64,000 nt of DNA from Globicephala melas (lineage: Eukaryota > Chordata > Mammalia > Artiodactyla > Delphinidae): NCBI RefSeq assembly GCF_963455315.2, contig NC_083319.1:86651936-86715935 (forward strand). The letters are read 5' to 3'. The position numbers and the translations under genes were made by a program. How positions within the stretch are numbered: position 1 is the first letter of the stretch; each line of letters opens with the position of its first letter. Of this stretch, positions 33,427 to 45,515 are shown one piece after another. The notes below the pieces were generated by a model. It was not told the DNA's origin and searched no databases. It was given only the letters and a program-made list of their open reading frames with translations.

Positions 33427-34339
33427 ATTTTTTTAAAAGACACCATTGTAGCCCTAGAAAAACTGGTGGCCTGGTGGGTTGTGAAGAATAAATAACTCTA
33501 GAATAATGTGACAGGTGCAGGAGCCACAGCGTACAGAGAGTGTGTGCCTGAGCCCCACCTCCTGAGAGGTCAGGGAAGGGGGAGGGGGACCCTGAAGAAA
33601 GGAAGAGGGACTGCTGACCAGATCAAAGGGAGAGAGAAAGTGAGCTCCTTGGGAAGGGACAGGGGAGAACCAGAGGCACCCCAGAGCAAATCCTGTTGTT
33701 AGAACCCAGGCCCCTATTTCTGGACCTGATCCTGTCAAACCTGTGAGCGACTGCCTTCATGCTTTCTCTATATCAAGACAATGCCCTAGGTACAGACTAG
33801 AACCCCACATAATCTTTTCCTAGGGAATGAGGATATATAAGCTTAAAGTCAAGTCAGAAAATGTGCAAATGTACTGTTACTTTACAGGCCCAAACCTGGG
33901 TTAAAAAAACTCAGTAAAGTCAATATGTAACCATTCCATGGGGTCACCTTATAATGACATTTCAGTGGTTCTTTGTGTATAAGGTGATAACATTTATTTA
34001 CTGTAAATACTATTAGGAGCTATAAATGAGAGTAATAGTAAAAATCCATAAAATAGTGAATTTGCATGTTGATAGGATGTTTTATTATGAAGTCACTCAT
34101 CTACGGATAAAGTGACAGACAGACTGCTTAAGAAATATTCAGTTACAAACAAGCATTGACCTGGCGGAAGTGAAGGAGAAGGTAGCTTACAAATTGCAGC
34201 TCATTATTTACTTTGACAGATGAACACATCTGTTTAACCTTCATGGATTGAAACAGGCTACCAGCCTACCCTTCACTGAGTGGCCCACCCATTTCCATGC
34301 CCCCACTTCTGCAGATATAAAATTAATTCCATTTGGCTA
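33427..34339. other. Intergenic unique sequence
   Basis: About 0.9 kb between a SINE and the large L1; no gene or repeat was recognised. Confidence 0.5.
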
Positions 34340-35099
34340 CACTAATACTTTTTTTTTTCATTTTTTCTTAATATCTTTATTAGAGTATAATTGCTTTACA
34401 ATGGTGTGTTAGTTTCTGCTTTATAACAAAGTGAATCAGTTATACATATACATATGTTCCCATATCTCTTCCCTCTTGCATCTCCCTCCCTCCCACCGTC
34501 CCTATACCACCCTCCCTATCCCACCCCTCTAGGTGGTCACAGAGCACCGAGCTGATCTCCTGCTGCTATGTGGCTGCTTCCCACTAGCTATCTATTTTAC
34601 GCTTAGTAGTGTATATATGTCCATGCCACTCTCTCACTTTGTCCCAGCTTACCCTTCCCCCTCCCCGTATCCTCAAGTCCATTATCTAGTAGGTCTGCCT
34701 CTTTATTCCCGTCTTGCCCCTAGGTTCTTCTGGCCATTCATGTCTTTTTCTTTTTCTTTTTTTTAGATTCCATATATATGTGTTAGAATACGGTATTTGT
34801 TTTTCTCTTTCTGACGTACTTCACTCTGTATGACAGTCACTAGGTCCATCCACCTCACTACAAATAACTCAGTTTCGTTCCTTTTTATGACTGAGTAATA
34901 TTCCATTGTATAATGTGCCACATCTTCTTTATCCATTCATCTGCTGATGGACACTTAGGTTGTTTCCATGTCCTGGCGATTGTAAATAGAGCTGCAATGA
35001 ACATTTTGGTACATGACTCTTTTTGAATTATGGTTTTCTCAGGGTATACGCCCAGTAGTGGGATTGCTGGGTCGTATGGTAGTTCTATTTGTAGTTTTT

Positions 35100-35315
35100 T
35101 GTTGTTGTTGTTTGGTTTTTTTTTGCGGTACACGGGCCTCTCACTGTTGTAGCCTCTCCTGTTGTGGAGCACAGGTTCCGGACACGCAGCCTCAGCGGCC
35201 ATGGCTCACGGGCCCAGCTGCTCCGCGGCACATGGGATCTTCCCAGACTGGGGCACGAACCTGTGTCCCCTGCATCGGCAGGTGGACTCTCAACCACTGC
35301 ACCACCAGGGAAGCC
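35100..35315 (-). mobile_element. CHR-type SINE nested in L1 ORF2
   Basis: A 15-bp duplication of L1 sequence, CTATTTGTAGTTTTT, lies at 35,085-35,099 and 35,316-35,330. The body is close to the young copies elsewhere; a (TTG)n interruption sits in the tail. Confidence 0.95.
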
Positions 35316-38142
35316 CTATTTGTAGTTTTTCAAGGAACCTCCATACTGTTCTCCATAGTGGCTGTATCAATTTACATTCCTACCAACAGTGCAAGAGGGT
35401 TCCCTTTTCTCCACACCCTCTCCAGCATTTATTGTTTGTAGATTTTTTGATGATGGCCATTCTGACCAGTGTGAGATGATATCTTATTGTAGTTTTGATT
35501 TGCATTTCCCTAATGATTAATGATGTTGAGCATTCTTTCATGTGTTTGTTGGCAATCTGCATATCTTCTTTGGAGAAATGTCTATTTAGGTCTTCTGCCC
35601 ATTTTTGGATTGGGTTGTTTGTTTTCTCGATATTGAGCTGCATGTGTTGCTTGTATGTTTTGGAGATTAATCCTTTGTCAGGTGCTTTGTTTGCAAATAT
35701 TTTCTCTCATTCTGAGGGTTGTCTTCTTTCTTGTTTATGGGTTCCTTTGCTGTGCAAAAGCTTTTAAATTTCATTAGGTCCCATTTGTTTATTTTTGTTT
35801 TTATTTCCATTTCTCTAGGAGGTGGGTCAAGAAGGATCTTGCTGTGATTTATGTCATAGAGTGTTCTGCCTATGTTTTCCTCTAAGAGTTTGATAGTGTC
35901 TGGCCTTACATTTAGGTCTTTAATCCATTTTGAGTTTATTTTTGTGTATGGTGTTAGGGAGTGTTCTAATTTCATTCTTTTACATGTAACTGTCCAGTTT
36001 TCCCAGCACCACTTATTGAAGAGGCTGTCTTTTCTCCACTGTATATTCTTGCCTCCTTTATCAAAGATAAGGTGACCATATGTGTGTGGGTTTATCTCTG
36101 GGCTTTCTATCCTGTTCCGTTGATCTATATTTCTGTTTTTGTGCCAGTACCATACTGTCTTGATTACTGTAGCTTTGTAGTATAGTCTGACATCAGATTC
36201 CTCCAGCTCTGTTTTTCTTTCTCAAGATTGCTTTGGCTATTCAGAGTCTTTTGTGTTTCCATACAAATTGTGAAATTTTTTGTTCTAGTTCTGTGAAAAA
36301 TGCCAGTGGTAGTTTGATAGGGATTGCATTGAATCTGTAGATTGCTTTCAGTAGTAGAGTCATTTTCACAATGTTGATTCTTCCAATCCAAGAACATGGT
36401 ATATCTCTCCATCTATTTGTATCATCTTTAATTTCTTTCATCAGTGTCTTATAATTTTCTGCACACAGGTCTTTTGTCTCCTTAGGTAGGTTTATTCCTA
36501 GGTATTTTATTCTTTTTGTTGCAGTGCTAAATGGGAGTGTTTCCTTAATTTCTCTTTCAGAGTTTTCATCACTAGTGTATAGAAATGCAAGAGATTTCTG
36601 TGTATTAATTTTGTATCCTGCTATTTTACCAAATGCATTGATTAGCTCTAGTAGTTTTCTGGTAGCATCTTTAGGAGCCTCTATGTATAATATGATGTCA
36701 TCTGCAAACAGTGACAGCTTTACTTCTTCTTTTCCGATTTGGATTCCTTTTCTTTCTTTTTCTTCTCTAATTGCTGTGGCTAAAACTCCAAAACTATGTG
36801 AAATAATAGTGGTGAGAGTGGGCAACCTTGTCTTTTTCCTGATCTTAGTGGAAATGGTTTCAGTTTTTCACCATTGAGGATGATGTTGGCTGTGGGTTTG
36901 TCATATATGGCTTTTATTATGTTGAGGAAAGTTCCCTCTATGCCTACTTTCTGGAGGGTTTTTTTTTTTTTATCATAAATGGGTGTTGAATTTTGTCAAA
37001 AGCTTTCTCTGCATCTATTGAGATGATCATATGGTTTTTCTCCTTCAGTTTGTTAATATGGTGTATCACGTTGATTGATTTTCGTATATTGAAGAATACT
37101 TGCATTCCTGGGATAAACCCCACTTCATCATAGTGTATGATCCTTTTAATGTGCTGTTGAATTCTGTTTGCTAGTATTCTGTTGAGGATTTTTGCATCTA
37201 TGTTCATCAGTGATATTGGCTTGTAGTTTTCTTTCTTTGTGACATCTTTGGTTTTGGTAACAGGGTGATGGTGGTCTCGTAGAATGAGTTTGGGAGTGTT
37301 CCTCCCTCTGCTATATTTTGGAAGAGTTTGAGAAGGATAGGTGTTAGCTCTTCTCTAAATGTTTGATAGAATTCATCTGTGAAGCCATCTGGTCCTGGGC
37401 TCTTGTTTGTTGGAAGATTTTTAATCACAGTTTCAATTTCAGTGCTTGTGATTGGTCTGTTCATATTTTCTATTTCTTCCTGGTTCAGTCTTGGAAGGTT
37501 GTGCTTTTCTAAGAATTTGTCCATTTCTTCCAGGTTGTCCATTTTATTGGCATAGAGTTGCCTGTAGTAATCTCTCATGATCGTTTGTATTTCTGCAGTG
37601 TCAGTTGTTACTTCTCCCTTTTAATTTCTAATTCTATTGATTTGAGTCTTCTCCCTTTTTTTCTTGATGAGTCTGGCTAATGGTTTATCAATTTTGTTTA
37701 TCTTCTCAACGAACCAGCTTTTGGTTTTATTGATCTTTGCTATCATTTCCTTCATTACTTTTTCATTTATTTCTGACTTCATCTTTATGATTTCTTTCCT
37801 TCTGCTAACTTCGGGGTTTTTTTGTTCTTTCTCTGATTGCTTTAGGTGTAAGGTTAGGGTGTTTATTTGAAATGTTTCTTGTTTCTTAAGGTAGGATTGT
37901 ATTGCTATAAGCTTCACTCTTAGAAGTGCATTTGCTGCATCTCATAGGTTTTGGGTCCTTGTGTTTTCATTGTCACTTTTTTCTAGGTATTTTTTGATTT
38001 CCTCAGTAATCTCTTGAATATTAAGTAGTGTATTGTTTAGCCTCCATGTGTTTGTATTTCTTACAGTTTTTTTCCTGTCATTGATATCTAGTCTCATAGC
38101 ATTGTGGTCGGAAAGGATACTTGATACAATTTCAATTTTCTT

Positions 38143-38455
38143 TCTTTTTTTTTTTTTTTAGATGTTGGGGGTAGGAGTTTATTAATTAATTTTTGCTGTG
38201 TTGGGTCTTCGTTTCTGTGTGAGGGCTTTCTCTAGTTGTGGCAAGCGGGGGCCACTCTTCATCGCAGTGCGCGGGCATCTCACTATCGTGGCCTCTCTTG
38301 TTGCAGAGCACAGGCTCCAGATGCGCAGGCTCAGTAGTTTTGGCTCACGGGCCTAGTTGCTCTGCGGCATGTGGGATCCTCCCAGACCAGGGCTCGAACC
38401 TGCCTCCCCTGCACCAGCAGGCAGACTCTCAACCACTGCGCCACCAGGGAAGCCC
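38143..38455 (-). mobile_element. Longer CHR-related SINE nested in L1 ORF2
   Basis: Duplicated target AATTTCAATTTTCTT at 38,128-38,142 and 38,456-38,470. It has an extra tail-side region (GCTGTGTTGGGTCTTCGTTT) absent from the short young copies, so it belongs to a longer related subfamily. Confidence 0.92.
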
Positions 38456-39200
38456 AATTTCAATTTTCTTAAATTTACCAAGGCTTGATTTGTGATCCAG
38501 GATATGATCTATCCTGGAGAATATTCCATGAGCACTTGAGAAGAATGTGTATTCTGTTGTTTTTGGATGGAATGTCCTATGAATATCAATTAAGTCCTCT
38601 TGTTTAATGTATCATTTAAAGCTTGTGTTTCCTTATTTATTTTCATTTTGGATGATCTGTCCAGTGGTGAAAATGGGGTGTTAAAGTCCCCTACTATGAT
38701 TGTGTTACTGTCGATTTCCCCTTTCATGGCTGTTAGTATTTGACTTGAGTATTGAGGTGGTCCTATGTTGGGTGCATAAATATTTACAACTGTTATATCT
38801 TCTTCTTGGATTGATCCCTTGATCATTATGTAGTGTCCTCCCTTGTCTCTTTTAATAGTCTTTGTTTTAAAGTCTATTTTGTCTGATTTGAAAATTGCTA
38901 CTCCAGTTTTCTTTTGATTTCCATTTGCATGGGATATCTTTTTCCATCCCGTCACTTTCAGTCTGTATGTGTCCCTAGGCGTGAAGTGGGTCTCTTGTAG
39001 ACAGCATATATATGGGTCTATGTCTTTTGGTTGGAGCTTTTAATCCATTTACATTTACATTTAAGGTAATTTACATTTACATTTAAGGTAATTATCGATT
39101 TGTATGTTCCTATTACCATTTTCTTAATTGTTTTGGGTTTATTATTGTAGGTCTTTTCCTTCTCTTGTGTTTCTTGCCTAGAGAAGTTCCTTTAGCATTT

Positions 39201-39554
39201 TGTTTTGTTTTGTTTTTATAAATTTATTTATTTATATATATATATTTTTATTTTTGGCTATGTTGGGTCTTTGTTGCTACGCGTGGGCTTTCTCTAGTTG
39301 CGGTGAGTAGAGGCTGCTCTTTATTGTGGTGCACGGGCTTCTCATTGCAGTGGTTTCTCCTGTTGAGGAGCATGGGCTGTAGGTGCACAGGCTTCAGTAG
39401 TTGTGGCTCGTGGGATCTAGAGCGCAGGCCTAGCAGTTGTGGCACACAGGCTTAGTTGCTCCGTGGCATGTGGGATCCTCCCGGACCAAGGCCCGAACCC
39501 GTGTCCCCTGAGTTGGCAGGTGGATTCTTAACCACTGCACCACCAGGGAAGTCG
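39201..39554 (-). mobile_element. Longer CHR-related SINE nested at the L1 ORF1 end
   Basis: Target duplication TAGCATTT at 39,193-39,200 and 39,555-39,562. It is similar in length and structure to the copy at 38,143 but with an AT-rich tail (39,225-39,250) and a further internal segment. Confidence 0.9.
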
Positions 39555-40198
39555 TAGCATTTGTTGTAAAGCTGGTTTGGTGGTGTTGAATTCTTTTAGC
39601 TTTTGCTCGTCTGTAAAGCTTTTAATTTCTTCATCAAAGCTGAATGAGATCCTTGCTGGGTAGAGTAATCTTGGTTGTAGGTTTTTCTCCTTCATGACTT
39701 TAAATATGTCCTGCGACTCCCTCTGGCTTGCCGAGTTTCTGCTGAAAGATAAGCTGTTAACCTTATGGGGATTCCCTTATGTGTTATTTGTTGTTTTCCC
39801 TGTGCTGCTTTTAATATTTGTTCTTTTTATTTAATTTTTGATTGATTAATATGTGTCCTGGCATGTTTCTCCTTGGATTTATCCTGTATGGGACTCTCTG
39901 TGCTTCCTGGACCTGATTAACTATTTCCTTTCCCATATTAGGGAAGTTTTCAACTATAATCTCTTCAAATATTTTCTCAGTCCCTTTTTTTTTTCTCTTA
40001 TTCTTCTGGGACCCTTATAATTCGAATGTTGGTGTGTTTAATGTTGTCCCAGAGGTCTCTAAAACTGTCCTCAATTCTTTTCATTCTTTTTTCTTTATTC
40101 TGCTCTGCAGTATTTATTTCCATTGTTTTATCTTCCAGGTCACTTATCCGTTCTTCTGCCTCAGTTATTCTGCTATTGATCCATTCTAGAGAATTTTT

Positions 40199-40391
40199 TT
40201 TTTTTTGGTGTGCGGGCCTCTCACTGTTGTGGACTCTTCCACTGCAGAGCACGGACACGCAGGCTCAGCTGTCATGGCTCACGGGCCTAGCCAGTCCACG
40301 GCATGTGGGATCTTCCTGGACCGGGGCACGAACCCGTGTCCCCTGCATCGGCAGGTGGACTCTCAACCACTGCGCCACCAGGAAAGCCCCC
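40199..40391 (-). mobile_element. CHR-type SINE nested in L1 ORF1
   Basis: 15-bp duplication TTCTAGAGAATTTTT at 40,184-40,198 and 40,392-40,406. Short-form body with some substitutions (TGGACTCTTCCACTGCAGAG). Confidence 0.95.
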
Positions 40392-42799
40392 TTCTAGAGA
40401 ATTTTTCATTTCATTTATTGTGTTGCTCATCACTGTTTTCTTGCTCTTTAGTTTTTCTAGGTCCTTGTTAAACATTTCTTGTATTTTCTCCATTATATTT
40501 CCAAGATTTTGGATCATCTTTACTATCAGTATTCTGAATTCTTTTTCAGGTAGACTGCCTATTTCCTCTTCATTTGTTAGGTCTGGTGGTTTTTTGCCTT
40601 GCTCCTTCATCTGCTGTGTGTTTCTGTGTCTTCTCATTTTGCTTAACTTACTGTTTTTAGGGTCTCCTTTTTGCAGGCTGCAGGTTCGTAGTTTCTGTTG
40701 TTTTTGGTGTCTGTCCCCAGTGGCTAAGGTTGGTTCAGTGGGTTGTGTAGGCTTCCTGGTGGAGGGGACTAGTGCCTGTGTTCTGGTGGATAAGGCTGGA
40801 TCTTGTCTTTCTGGCGGCCAGGTCCAAGTCTGGTGGTGTGTTTTGGGGTGTCTGTGGCCCTATTATGATTTTAGGCAGCCCCTGTGCTAATGGATGGGGC
40901 TGTGTTCCTGTCTTGCTAGTTGTTTGGCATAGGGTGTCCTGCACTGTAGCTTGCTGGTCTTTGAGTGGAGCTGGGTCTTGGCGTTGAGATGGAGATCTCT
41001 GGGAGATTTTCGCTGCATGGTATTACGTGGAGCTGGGAGGTCTCTTGTGGACCAGTGTCCTGAACTTGGCTCTCCCACCTCAGTGGCACAGCCCTGACGC
41101 CTGGCTGGAGCACCAAGAGCCTGTTCTCCACACGGCTCAGAATAAAAGGGAGAAAAAAGAAAGAAAGAAAGCAAGAAGAAAATAAAATAAAATAAATAAA
41201 GTTATTAAAATAAAAAGATAATTATTAAGAAAAAATTTTTTTAAAGTAATAATAATAAAAAAAAAAACCAAAACGGACAGACAGAACCCTAGGACAAATG
41301 GTAAAAGCAAAGCTATACAGATAGAATCACACACAGAAGCATACACATACACACTCACAAAAAGAGAAAAAGGGAAAAAAAAAATATATATCATTGCTCC
41401 CGAAGTCCACCTCCTCAATTTGGGATGATTCGTTGTCTATTCAGGTATTCCACAGATGCAGGGTACATCTAGTTGATTGTGGAGATTTAATCCACTGTTC
41501 CTGAGGCTGCTGGGAGAGATTCCCCTTTCTCTCCTTTGTTCGCACAGCTCCTGGGGTTCAGTTTTGGATTTGGACCCACCTCTGCGTGTAGGTCGCCTGA
41601 GGGCGTCTGTTCTTCGCTCAGACAGGACAGGGTTCAAGGAGCAGCTGATTCGGGGGCTCTGGCTCACTCAGGCCGGGGGGAGGGAGGGGCATGGAGTGTG
41701 GGGCGAGCTTGCGGCAGCAGAGGAACGAGCCTGAGGAACGCCGTGTGTTCTCCCGGGGAAATTGTCCCTGGATCACGGGACCCTGGCAGTGGCGGGCTGC
41801 ACAGTCTCCCGGGAGGGCGGGGTGGGGGGGAAGTGTGGATAGTGACCTGTGCTCGCACACAGGCTTCCTGGTGGCTGCAGCAACAGCCTTAGCGTCTCAT
41901 GCCCATCTCTGAGGTCCGCGCTGATAGCCGCGGCTCGCGACCGTTTCTGGAGCACCTTTAAGCGGCGCTCTTAATCCCCTCTCCTCGCGCACCAGGAAAC
42001 AAACAGGGAAGAAAAAGTCTCTTGTCTCTTACGCAGCTCCAGACTTTGTCCCGGACTCCCTCCCGGCTAGCTGTGGCGCACTAGCCCCTTCAGGCTGTGT
42101 TCACGCAGCCAACCCCAGTCCTCTCCCGGCGTTCCGACCGAAACCCGAGCCTCAGCTCCCAGCCCCCACCCGCCCCGGCGGGTGAGCAGAGAAGCCTCTC
42201 GGGCTGGTGAGTGCCGGTCGGCCCCGATCCTCCGTGCGGGAATCTCTCCGCTTTGCCCTCCGCACCCCTGTGGCTGCGCTCTCCTCCGCGGCTCCGAAGC
42301 TCCCCCTGTTCCACCACCTGCAGTCTCCGCCCGCGAAGGGGCTCCTAGTGTGTGGAAACCTTTCCTCCTTAACAGCTCCTTCCCACTGGTGCAGGTCCCG
42401 TCCCTATTCTTTTGCCTCTGTTTTTTCTTTCTTTCTTTTTTGCCCTACCCAGGTACGTGGGGAATTTCTTGCCTTTTGGGAGGTCTGAGGTCTTCCGCCA
42501 GCATTCAGTAGGTGCTCTGTAGGAGTTGTTCCACATGTAGATGTATTTCTGATGTATTTGTGGGGAGGAAGGTCATCTCCGTGTCTTACTCCTCCACCAT
42601 CTTGAAGCTTCTCCTCCACACTCCACTAATACTTCTTGATACCCTCTACTTTAGTGCTTCTCGTTCTTTCCAACTTTTTATGTCATGGTACACATAGAAA
42701 AAATAATATTGGTACAAAACAATGGAATAAACTGGAGGAGATTGGAAGGCACCTATCTGTGGGAATTAGTGGAAAATTTGCATCTTCTTTATATTATAA

Positions 42800-43340
42800 A
42801 ATTATGAGATAAATAAATAAATGGAATATTACAATGGAGTATTATTCAGCCTTAAAAAGATGGAAATCCTGAAATTTGCAACAACATGGGTGAACCTGGA
42901 GAGCATTATGCTAAAAGAGATATGTCAGGCAGAGAAAGACAAATACTGTATAGTATCACTTATATGGAGAATGTTTTTAAAAGTCAAACTAAAGAACCAG
43001 AGAATAGAAAATTGGTTGTCAGGGGTTGGAGGTGGGGAGAACAGGGAGAGGCTGGTAAAAGGGTATAAACTTCCAATGACAAATAAGGTCTGAGGATCTA
43101 GGGTATAATATGGTGAGTATAGTTGATAACACTGTGTTATATACCTGACATTTGTTAAGAAAGTAGAACTTAAACATTCTCACCAAAAAAAAAAAAAAAA
43201 AGTAAATATGTGAGATCATGGATGTGGTAATTAACTCAATGTCTTCACAATGTATATGTATATCAAAACATCATGTACACTTTAAATATCTTACTATCTT
43301 ATTTGTCAATTGTACCTTAATAAAGATGAAAAAACCCCAA
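42800..43340 (+). repeat. Old L1 3' end fragment
   Basis: Plus-sense L1 3' sequence (ATGGAGTATTATTCAGCCTT, then CAACAACATGGGTGAACCTG) running to an A-rich end around AATAAAGATGAAAAAACCCC. Confidence 0.8.
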
Positions 43341-43464
43341 ATTTACACCTGTTGAAATTATAGTCAAAGAATCTAACAAATTCTTTGTTGGGCAAACTTG
43401 TTTTGCTTTGACAAATTTCATATTGAAATGTCTTATGATAATATGAATGGATTTCTAATTTTCC

Positions 43465-43930
43465 ATGTGTTTGTTTCCTAGAGCTGTTATAACAACATAT
43501 TACACAAAAGGTGGCTTAAAGTAACAGAAATGTATTCTCTCACAGTTCTGGAAGCTAGAAATCCGAAGTCAAGGTGTTGGCAGGGTTGGTTCCTTCTGAG
43601 AGCTCTGAGGGAGAATCAGTTTCAGGCCTCTCCTAGTTTCTGGTGATGGCCAGCAATTCCTGGCATTCCTTGGCTTGTAGATATATCCCTCCAATTTCTG
43701 CTCCATCTTCCCACGGTGTTCTCCCTCTGTGTGTGCCTCTGTGTCTCTTGTCATCTTCTAAGGACACCAGTCATAATGGATGAGGGGCCTACACTACTCC
43801 AGCACAACCTAATCTTAACCAATTACATCCGCACTGACCCTACTTCCAAATAAGGTCACATTCTAAAGTACTGGGGGTTAGGACTTCAATATATCTTTGG
43901 GGGCAGGGGGCACAATTCAAACCATAACAT
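43465..43930 (+). repeat. MaLR-type (MLT1-like) solo LTR
   Basis: Contains GTTTCCTAGAGCTGTTATAA, CACAGTTCTGGAAGCTAGAA and the end CAATTCAAACCATAACA. It is related to the LTR at 31,400 and in the same orientation. No internal retroviral genes are present. Confidence 0.7.
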
Positions 43931-45311
43931 CATAGAACTTCTTCAAAGCAAGCATTTCAAAATAACAGTGAAGCTCCAACTTGCAGTGTAGGCACACATG
44001 GTTAGACAGTCACCCTGAGCCAACTTGGACACCATTAAAATAGTGTACCAGTTGCAGAAAGGAGAGACACATTCAGTATATGTGTAGACAGATTTGCGAT
44101 TCCTGGAGTCTGTTTTCTGCCTTCCACCCTCAGCACCAGACAGCTCCACTTCCAGCACCTGAAACATGACCATCACCAGCTGACTCACTGAGCCTTACTC
44201 ATGGGTGCACTTCAGCCGGTCACTGACCGTGGGTATCCCGAGGCTCCAGTGCACTGTCACCGTGGAGCAGCAAGTGCTGCAGGCCGGCGGGGATCTCAGT
44301 GGTCGGACCGCATTCCACTCTACTGCAGGAGTTCCAGCAAAGGCTGCTTTGTGGCTGGAGAGGCTGCCCTGGGGCTCCAGCCTCTTTGGTCAGCATGGCT
44401 GCCCTGTGGAGGACAGAGTGTTACCCTGAGGCACTCCTGAGGCTTCTTTGTGGCATGCTCACATCTAAACTGTAGCACCTGGTTGGTAAAGCTCTGTTCT
44501 CCTGCCTTGGCCTCTGTTCTGCTTCTACTTGTCTGACTGTTCCTCCCCAGCTTCCTTTGCTGGTTCCTGTTCTTCCATTTGCTCCTGAAAAGTTGGTGCT
44601 CTCCAGGGCCCATCGCTGACCTCAGTTCCTCTTGCCCGCTTACTCTTTTACCCTTATAGGTTGGACAGTGAGGCCACTGGCACCCAAGTCTCCTTCCTGA
44701 GCTTCAGACTCTACATCCAACTGCCTCCTGGACATGGATGCTTCACAAGTGCCTAAAACTGAACATATTCCTGCCCACCTCCTCCAGCTGAATTCTTTGT
44801 CCCTTCCGCATTCCCGAAACCTGCTCTTTTGAATCAGTGGCTCTTCCATTAACACGGTGGCCAGTCAGAAATTAAGCTGCACCTCTGATGCTGCCTTTCT
44901 GTTGGCCAAAGGAGTTCCTCAGGCACCATGTCCACATTCCTTGGTGTGGTTTACAAGGTCCCTGGTGGATTTCTTGGTCTCCTTCCCCTCCAGCCCTATC
45001 TCCTCGCCCTGTCCCTCTTCCTTAGCCAAACAGAATTACATGCAGTTTCCTTACTCCTCTATGCCTGTGCATTTGCTCTTCCCTCCATCTGCCTCCTATA
45101 CCTTCTACCTTTGCATACATCCTTTAAGATGCAACTTAAATGCCACTTCATCGGTGCACACAGAGATGGCATCAACTCTACAAGAGGAAGGTCAGAGAAA
45201 ACTTCACAAATAAGGTTTTCGTTTACAAAATTAAAATCTCTCAAATATTATTAGTCATTTTGATGGTAAATTGTTAGTAATTAGTAGAATTATTAGTCAT
45301 TTTGTTATTAA
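43931..45311. other. Intergenic sequence with L2-like part
   Basis: No gene recognised. About 44,890-45,180 resembles L2 in plus sense (CATCCTTTAAGATGCAACTT AAATGCC-type motif); the rest is unassigned. Confidence 0.45.
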
Positions 45312-45319
45312 AGTCTAGA

Positions 45320-45507
45320 GACGTGGTTCTCAAAGTGGGGTCCCTCAATCAGAAGCATCAGCATCACCTGGGAATTTGTTAGAAGCGTGAATTCCCAGGC
45401 TCCACCCCAGACCTACTAAATCAGAAGCTCTGGGATGGGGCCCAGCAATCTGTGCTCTAACAAGTCTTCCAGGTGGTTCTGGTGACAGCTAAAATTTGAG
45501 CTCTATT
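45320..45507 (+). mobile_element. MER5A (hAT-Charlie non-autonomous DNA transposon)
   Basis: 188 bases, near the full MER5A length, with GTGGTTCTCAAAGTGGGGTC and CATCAGCATCACCTGGGAAT. A perfect 8-bp duplication AGTCTAGA flanks it at 45,312-45,319 and 45,508-45,515, as expected for hAT elements. Confidence 0.9.
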
Positions 45508-45515
45508 AGTCTAGA

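Larger units (their letters stand above)
34800..39095 (-). pseudogene. L1 ORF2 remnant (endonuclease and reverse transcriptase)
   Basis: Recognisable blocks in order on the minus strand: endonuclease (VTGWKKISHANGNQKKTGVA type, about 38,590-38,990), reverse transcriptase (NKSPGPDGFTDEFYQTF near 37,400; SIDAEKAFDKIQHPF near 37,000; catalytic FADD box in SLFADDIILY near 36,710), and the C-terminal region to about 34,800. Frames change between blocks, and SINEs interrupt at 38,143-38,455 and 35,100-35,315, so no intact protein exists. Confidence 0.85.
39120..40637 (-). pseudogene. L1 ORF1 remnant
   Basis: This encodes remnants of the L1 RNA-binding chaperone. The N-terminus reads MRRHRNTQQMKEQGKKPPDL and continues through coiled-coil-like sequence until a SINE interrupts it at 40,391. 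The frame resumes beyond the SINE (SLEWINSRITEAEERISDLE) and carries on to a C-terminal part near 39,565-39,700. A second SINE (39,201-39,554) splits the C-terminal end. Boundaries other than the start are approximate. Confidence 0.8.
34351..42623 (-). mobile_element. Full-length LINE-1, inactive, with four nested SINEs
   Basis: The element is inverted: poly-A end (as T) at 34,351 and GC-rich 5' UTR end at 42,623. An exact 11-bp target duplication CACTAATACTT flanks it at 34,340-34,350 and 42,624-42,634. Order on the minus strand is 5' UTR (about 42,623-40,640), ORF1, ORF2, then 3' UTR (about 34,790-34,351). Both ORFs carry frameshifts and stops and are split by SINEs at 35,100, 38,143, 39,201 and 40,199, so it cannot be active. 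The CpG-rich patch at 41,470-42,500 is the L1 promoter, not a gene island. Confidence 0.93.

Noticed and set aside
41470..42510. CpG-rich patch with several ORFs that could suggest another gene promoter
   Set aside because: It is the 5' UTR/promoter end of the inverted full-length L1, inside its target-site duplications.
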